From Streptosporangium amethystogenes (GTDB lineage: Bacteria > Actinomycetota > Actinomycetes > Streptosporangiales > Streptosporangiaceae), in NCBI RefSeq assembly GCF_000721075.1, contig NZ_JOEQ01000002.1, positions 253,030 to 317,029 of the forward strand: a stretch of DNA of 64,000 nt, given 5' to 3'. The translations under genes were made by a program, and so were the position numbers. This document shows positions 58,930 to 64,000 of this stretch, in pieces; the first letter of the stretch is position 1, and each line of letters opens with the position of its first letter. The notes beneath the pieces were generated by a model. The model searched no databases. It worked only from the letters and a program-made list of their open reading frames with translations, and was not told the DNA's origin.

Positions 58930-60261
58930 ATGGCGAATCCTGAACTGCCGGTGCCCGACGGGCTGGTGCTACGCCCGTTCCACGGCGTACGGTTCACGGT
59001 CGACGACCTGGCCGGGGTCACCTCGCCGCCCTACGATCTCATCGACAAGGCAGGCGTACGGGAACTACTCGACACCCACCCCAACAACGTGGTGCGTTTG
59101 ATCCTTCCCGGCATCGACCTGCCCAGGTACGCCGAGGCGCGGGAGAGGCTTCAGGAGTGGCTCTCCTCCGGAGTACTGGCCGCCGACGAGACACCCGCGA
59201 TCTACGTCTACGAGCAGTCCGGGCCCGGGATCCTGCAGCGCGGGCTCATCGGCGACGTGGGCCTGGCGGGGCCGGAACAGCACATCATCCTGCCTCACGA
59301 GAACGTGATGCCCGGACCGGTCGCCAACCGGCTGGCGCTGATGCGCACCACGGAGGCCAACCTGGAGCCCATCTTCCTGCTCTACGACGGCGCAGGCGGC
59401 GCCGCCACCCGCCTCGTCGACCGGACCGCCACCTCCCGGCCTCCGCTGGCGGAGGCGGTGACCGGCGACGGGGTCAGGCACCGGCTGTGGGCCGTCACCG
59501 ACACCGGTGAGCTCGCCTCCATCAATGCCGATCTCCGCCCTCGCCAGGCCCTGATCGCCGACGGACACCACCGCTACGCCACCTATCTCGAACTCCAGCG
59601 GGAGCACCACGCCGCGAGACCCGAGCCCGGCCCCTGGGATTTCGGTCTCGCGCTCCTGGTGGACTCCAGCGCCTATCCCCCACATCTGAAGGCCATCCAC
59701 CGGGTCATTCCCGAACTGCCGCTCGGGGAGGCGCTGGCCAAGGCCAGGGGCTCCTGGCAGGTACAGGAGCACGCGGGCCTGGCCGAGGGGCTGGCCGCGC
59801 TGGGGGAGAGCACCGGACCGGCCTATCTGCTGTCCGGCGGGGGTCCCACCTACCTGCTCACCGATCCCGACCCCGACCGGCTCGCGGACGCCATGCCGAC
59901 CGACCGCTCAGCCGGATGGCGGGCGCTGAACACCTCCATCCTCGCGGAGTTCCTCCTGCCGAAGGTGTGGGGGATGCGAGACGACGAGCGTTCGGTGCGC
60001 GTCGTCCACCACGATCCGGAGGCCGCCGTACAGCTCGCACGGGCCTCCGCGGGGACGGCGGTGCTGCTGCGCCCACTGGCGGTCGAGGATGTGCTCGCGA
60101 TCGCGGCCCGGGGGGAACGGGTGCCCCGCAAGTCCACCTCCTTCGGCCCCAAACCCCGCACCGGCCTGGTCCTGCGTCTGCTCACGAGCGGTCCGGCCAC
60201 CCAGGAGGCCGGGGCTTTGAGCGACTCCGAGGTCTCTGGCTCCTGGAGGCCAGAACAGTGA
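58930..60261 (+). CDS. DUF1015-family protein
   Basis: 443 residues, full length. LRPFHGVRFTVDDLAGVTSP, PHENVMPGP, ANLEPIFLLYD and the diagnostic ADGHHRYATYLE near 215 match DUF1015. Widespread family of unknown function, sometimes placed near serine biosynthesis. Start ATG 58930 or 58921; no strong ribosome site for either. Confidence 0.9.
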   Translation: MANPELPVPDGLVLRPFHGVRFTVDDLAGVTSPPYDLIDKAGVRELLDTHPNNVVRLILPGIDLPRYAEARERLQEWLSSGVLAADETPAIYVYEQSGPGILQRGLIGDVGLAGPEQHIILPHENVMPGPVANRLALMRTTEANLEPIFLLYDGAGGAATRLVDRTATSRPPLAEAVTGDGVRHRLWAVTDTGELASINADLRPRQALIADGHHRYATYLELQREHHAARPEPGPWDFGLALLVDSSAYPPHLKAIHRVIPELPLGEALAKARGSWQVQEHAGLAEGLAALGESTGPAYLLSGGGPTYLLTDPDPDRLADAMPTDRSAGWRALNTSILAEFLLPKVWGMRDDERSVRVVHHDPEAAVQLARASAGTAVLLRPLAVEDVLAIAARGERVPRKSTSFGPKPRTGLVLRLLTSGPATQEAGALSDSEVSGSWRPEQ

Positions 60262-60428
60262 CCGGGATCACACATTCACCCCGGAGACGACATCTCAGCG
60301 ACCCTCACAAGCGACACCTTTCTACACGTACGAAAGTGAACGACCGAAGACGACTCTCTACGATGTGAGCTGCGCCGGAATGGCCGAATGCCGTTCTGGG
60401 GACGCCGGTTCCAGTTATGAGGTGACCT

Positions 60429-61355
60429 GTGGACAACATCACCGCCCTCGGCGGAGACGTCTATGAGATCGACACGAGGATGGCCGGCTACTCCGGTATC
60501 ACGGCCGGATACCTGATCCTCGGGGATCGGCCCTGCCTGGTGGAGACGGGCACCTCCACCTCGGCTCCCGTGGTACGCGACGCCCTGGCCTCGCTGGGCG
60601 TCGGCCCGGCGGACCTCGCCACGATCGCTGTCACGCACATCCACCTGGACCACGCGGGCGGAGTCGGGGATCTCGCCGGCTTCTACCCGGACGCGGAGAT
60701 CGTGGTTCACGAGAAAGGCGCCCGGCATCTCGCCGACCCGGCCAAACTGATGGCCAGCGCGCGAATGGTCTGGGGCGACAAGCTGGACACCCTGTTCGGC
60801 GAGCTCTCCCCCACCGAAGCCTCGCGAATTCGCGCGCTGGGCGACACAGGCACCATCGACCTCGGCAACGGCCGCACGCTGAGCAGCCACCACTCCCCGG
60901 GACACGCCAAACATCACGTGGGGCTCATCGACTCCGGCACCGGTGACCTCTACGTCGGCGACGCGGCCGGGGTCTACCTTCCGGAGACGGGCGACCTACG
61001 CCCCGCCACACCCCCGCCGGACTTCGACCTGCGGACCGCGCTGGACTCGATCGCCCTGTTCAGGGCACTGGGCCCGCAACGGCTGCTCTTCAGCCACTAC
61101 GGGCCGGTCACGGACGTGGAGGAGATTCTGGGGCGCTCCGCCGAGGAGTTGCGCGTCTGGGTCGACCTGACCCGTCAGGCCCGCGCGCAGGCCATGGACC
61201 TGGACCACGCGGTGGCCATGGTCAGGGAGCGGACCCGCGACCGCTATGCGGCGCTGAAGGCGGACGAGGCCACCGCCGAGCAGTTCGAACTGCTGAGCGG
61301 CGCCCCGTCCAACGTGGCCGGAATCCTGCACTGGCTGGACCGGACAGAGTCGTAA
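60429..61355 (+). CDS. Metallo-beta-lactamase-fold hydrolase
   Basis: 308 residues from GTG 60429 with GAGGTGACC upstream. Metal motif THIHLDHAGG near 65, HHSPGHAKHHVGL near 155, VGDAAGVYLP and a C-terminal helical extension. No glyoxalase signature; substrate unknown. Ends at a strong hairpin shared with the converging TPR gene. Confidence 0.88.
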   Translation: MDNITALGGDVYEIDTRMAGYSGITAGYLILGDRPCLVETGTSTSAPVVRDALASLGVGPADLATIAVTHIHLDHAGGVGDLAGFYPDAEIVVHEKGARHLADPAKLMASARMVWGDKLDTLFGELSPTEASRIRALGDTGTIDLGNGRTLSSHHSPGHAKHHVGLIDSGTGDLYVGDAAGVYLPETGDLRPATPPPDFDLRTALDSIALFRALGPQRLLFSHYGPVTDVEEILGRSAEELRVWVDLTRQARAQAMDLDHAVAMVRERTRDRYAALKADEATAEQFELLSGAPSNVAGILHWLDRTES

Positions 61356-61393
61356 GGACGCGTCCCTCAGGCCCAGGACCGCGTTGGAATCGC

Positions 61394-61434
61394 CATTTCG
61401 GGTGAACGGGCCGTTCGCCCGTTCACCCGAAATG
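61394..61434. terminator. Bidirectional hairpin terminator
   Basis: A perfect 17-bp stem (61394-61410 with 61418-61434) and a 7-nt loop between convergent genes. Confidence 0.85.
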
Positions 61435-61453
61435 CGGCGAAGTCCCCGGAGAG

Positions 61454-63437
61454 CTACTTCTCCTCGGGCTTGCTCCGGCGATTCCGGCCTTGCTCGTCGG
61501 CCTCGTCCAGATCGTCGTTGACATCGGGGGCATCGCGGAGAATGTCGCCGAAGTCAGGCTCGATGAAGGCCGGCTCGACAGCCAGGTCCGCCTTTCCCTC
61601 CTTCTCCTGGATCTTCCGCCCGGTACCGGCCGTTCCGTTCGGGTCAGGAGAGCCGTTGGCCGGGGCGTCCCCGATCACAGGCTTTCCGGTGCCGAACGCC
61701 TCCTCGTAGAGATCGTCTTCGTCCTCGATGTCCGCGTCCAGAGTCGCCACGTCGTCGATGTCGTCGTCCTCATCGATGACGTCGTCGACGTCGTCGATCT
61801 CGGCGTCGTCATCGTCGGCGTCGTCGGCGTCGTTCAGGAGGTCGTCGTCGACGGCTTCCTCATCCTCGAAATCGTCGTCCTCTTCGAGATCCTCGATGAC
61901 GGCCCCGGTCAGCTCCGCGTAACGCTCGGCCGCATCGGTCTCACCATCCTCGTCGAAAGCCATCGCCCGGCCGAACCACTCGGTGGCGGGCCCCTCATGA
62001 CCCGCCTCGAACAGCGCGTCGGCGTAGGCGAAGGCGAGACGGGCCGACCAGGGCTGGGGACGCGTGTCGCGCAACTCGGGCAGGCGCTGGAGGGTGATGA
62101 CCGCGGCATCGTGCTGACCGAGATCACGCCGGGCGCCGGATTCCACGATGGCGAGCTCGATCTTGCCGACACGGTCGAGCCGCTCGGCCTCCTTGGAGCG
62201 GACCAGGTCGAGGGCGCGCTCGGGGCGGCCTAGGCCACGCTCGCAGTCCGCCATGATCGGCAGGAACGAGTCGGAACCCGTCATCCGGCGGGCCGCACGC
62301 AGGTCACTGAGTGCTTCGGAGAAGTGGCCGGCATGGTAGGCCGCGATGCCGACCGCCTCGCGGATCACTCCGATCCTGGCCGCGAAGCGGCGGGCGACCT
62401 TGGTGTGCTCGTATGCCCGCTCCGCGTCGCCCTCGCCCAGAGCCCTCTCGGCTGCCACGAGGTGGCGAGAGATCAGCTCCGCGAGGTCAAGCGGGAGGGA
62501 ACGGAGCTCCTCGCGAATCTCCTTGTCGAGCTCCTCCGCGGTGATGTCCGGGGCAAGCTCCGGCAATTCCTCACGCTGGCGACTGGGAGCCTCGTCATGA
62601 CCACCGGACCGGTCATCCCGGCCATAACGGGTACGTGACCCCTCACCATCACGGTCTCCCCGGTAACCGCCGGCGGGACGATCGTCACGGTTGAACGGCC
62701 TGCGCTCACCACGATCGTCACGGTTGAACGACGGACGCTCCCCACCGGGACGGTCATCGCGGTTGAACGGCTTGCGCTCGCCGCTGTCAGGACGGGAGCC
62801 GTAACGGCTACGGCCGGGACGGTCGTCACGGTTGAACGACGGACGCTCCCCACCGGGACGGTCATCGCGGTTGAACGGCTTGCGCTCCCTGCGCTCACCA
62901 CGATCGTCACGGTTGAACGACGGACGATCTCCCTGGTAACCACCACCCGGACGGTCATCGCGGTTGAACGGCTTGCGCTCACCACGGTCGGGACGCGAAC
63001 CGTACTGACCACGCGACTGATCGCGGTCACCATACGAACGACGCTCCGTCACGGGCTCCGTAGGAACCGCCTCGGGACTGGTCGCGATCACCGTAGGAAC
63101 GCTGGTTGTCACCACGCGGCCCCGAAGACCTCTGCCCACCGCCTGGCCGGTCGTCGCGATTGAAGGGAGGGCGGCCGGAACCGCGGTCGTCACGGTTGTA
63201 GGACGGCCTGTCGCCGCGGTCACGAGAGCCGTAAGAACCGCCCGGGCGCCCCTCTCGGCGCTCACCATATCGGGGGCCGTCTCCCGGACGTCCCTTGTAG
63301 CCACCTGCGCGATCGCCGCGGTGACCTCCCTGACCGCCAGATCCGCGGTTCTCGCCCTCTTCGCGTCGACCCGCGCCTTCAGGCCGGTTGTCACTGTTCA
63401 CTTCTGGTCCATTCGTTGGCTCACTCTGCGAGCGCAT
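61454..63437 (-). pseudogene. Arg/Gly-repeat TPR protein, split by a +1 frameshift near 63,046
   Basis: ATG 63437 has GAGGAG upstream; the product begins MRSQSEPTNGPEVNSDN and is followed by many Arg-Asp repeats (FNRDDRPGG, GDRPSFNRDD). The start frame runs into a stop at 63,027 while the repeat continues in the next frame (RRSYGDRDQSRGQYG onward), so one extra base lies near 63,042-63,050 in GACGGAGCG. The second frame ends in a TPR-like half (ELAELISRHLVAAERALGEG, DLRAARRMTGSDSFLP), an Asp/Glu-rich linker and stop at 61,454. It could be a sequencing error in a repetitive stretch, a recent mutation, or recoding. Function unknown. Confidence 0.7.
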
Positions 63438-63950
63438 CCCATCTCCTCGATCGGATGGGATGGTTCGCTGTGCGGGCGGTCTCCGGCCGCGGGGTGCGCC
63501 CCGTTCGCTATCGCTGCCCCGCCCTATCGTGGTCTGGCGCGACGAAGGCCACCCGCTGGTGGGGTGGCCCGGCCTCTCCAGCCTAGCAAGCCATTGAAAC
63601 TCCATACGCCCTTCTCCGGTACCCGTAAATGATCACGAAGCCGGATTTCAGAGCGCTGTGGAGTGTCGGGTCCCCGCCTGCCGCCGCAGGTTCGGCGGAG
63701 CAGGGGGCCGCTCGGCGGAGGCTCTCGCTGATGGCGAAAAAACTCCAGGGGCCCATCGGAGGTCTTGAGGTCCAGGTGCAACCCCTTGTTCGGAGGCTCT
63801 CTGGAAACCACTACGAATTGATAGGAGCCGAGGCCGGCCCTTACACGGGAGCCCACCAAAACCCCCAGGAGAAACCAGCAGGTCCCTTCCGGAACCCCCT
63901 CGGAAAGCACGAAGGCCCCCACCGAAAGGTGAGGGCCCTCATATAAAAGA
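63438..63950. other. Spacer between the 5S rRNA and the Arg/Gly TPR gene
   Basis: Beyond the terminator at 63,912-63,939, no gene is supported. The spacer presumably contains the TPR gene promoter (its strand reads away from the 5S). Confidence 0.4.
63912..63939 (-). terminator. Putative rRNA operon terminator
   Basis: Hairpin 63912-63923 with 63928-63939 around a GAAA (TTTC on the minus strand) loop, one mismatch, about 12 nt downstream of the 5S 3' end. Confidence 0.7.
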
Positions 63951-63951
63951 T

Positions 63952-64000
63952 TGTCCGGCGGTGACCTACTCTCCCACACCGTCCCCGGTGCAGTACCATC
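63952..64000 (-). rRNA. rrf: 5S ribosomal RNA, 3' part
   Basis: Minus-strand sequence reads GGTACTGCACCGGGGACG, then GGGAGAGTAGGTCACCGCC and ends GGACA, the conserved 3' half of bacterial 5S rRNA. The rest, with 23S and 16S, should lie right of the window. Confidence 0.93.

Noticed and set aside
62680..63000. Regular short repeats that could suggest a CRISPR array
   Set aside because: Repeats are in a coding frame (FNRDDRPGG units), of variable length, with no spacers.

Overview
The window is about 70% G+C chromosome of a filamentous actinomycete, most likely a Streptosporangiaceae member (Streptosporangium/Nonomuraea type; the genus is an inference). The main evidence is gene content: whiA beside uvrC-rapZ-yvcK, rbpA, gap-pgk-tpiA-secG, the tlyA-nadK-recN-steA-steB string, and an XRE regulator divergent from a small histidine-kinase-like ATPase. 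GTG starts and 1-4 nt stop/start overlaps are common. No phage integrase, transposase or tRNA was recognised. The right edge cuts a 5S rRNA gene on the minus strand, so an rRNA operon lies just outside.

1-9.2 kb is the accessory highlight. A five-gene minus-strand operon encodes, in transcription order, an N6-adenine DNA methyltransferase with a nuclease-like N-terminus, an OLD-like AAA ATPase, a TOPRIM-like protein, a type I specificity subunit, and a giant NERD-pseudokinase-kinase-P-loop ATPase cut by the left edge. No HsdR helicase is present. The set and order match what I recall of the methylation-associated defense system (MADS, MAD2 to MAD6); MAD7/MAD8-type genes would be expected off the left edge.

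9.2-18.6 kb holds three decaying 75-bp repeats copied from the 3' end of an XRE regulator, the regulator and its divergent ATPase partner, a graveyard of gene fragments, an MFS exporter, a secreted S15 X-Pro peptidase, a lipoprotein and a DUF2776 membrane protein. 18.9-25 kb is a ROK regulator divergent from a polar amino-acid ABC transporter, asparaginase and CutC operon. 25.4-29.1 kb has an SPW membrane protein, a pseudogene copy of the XRE regulator, a DUF6343 protein and the dhaK-dhaL pair.

29.3-64 kb is core chromosome. It holds rbpA; the glycolytic operon gap-pgk-tpiA-secG; uvrC-rapZ-yvcK-whiA; two Rieske lipoproteins; uvrA with a divergent metallo-hydrolase; pssA-psd; and terC behind a candidate yybP-ykoY manganese riboswitch whose expression platform visibly sequesters the ribosome binding site. 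A long minus-strand cluster follows, running from a small TPR gene through a HAD phosphatase, a 57-residue protein, tlyA, nadK, recN, steA, steB, a MraY-like enzyme and murJ to a GT4 glycosyltransferase. It combines DNA repair, cofactor supply and envelope/septum functions. After DUF1015 and metallo-hydrolase genes comes an Arg/Gly-repeat TPR gene that is split by a one-base frameshift, then the 5S rRNA.

All function calls come from reading translations and motifs by eye; no database search was run.
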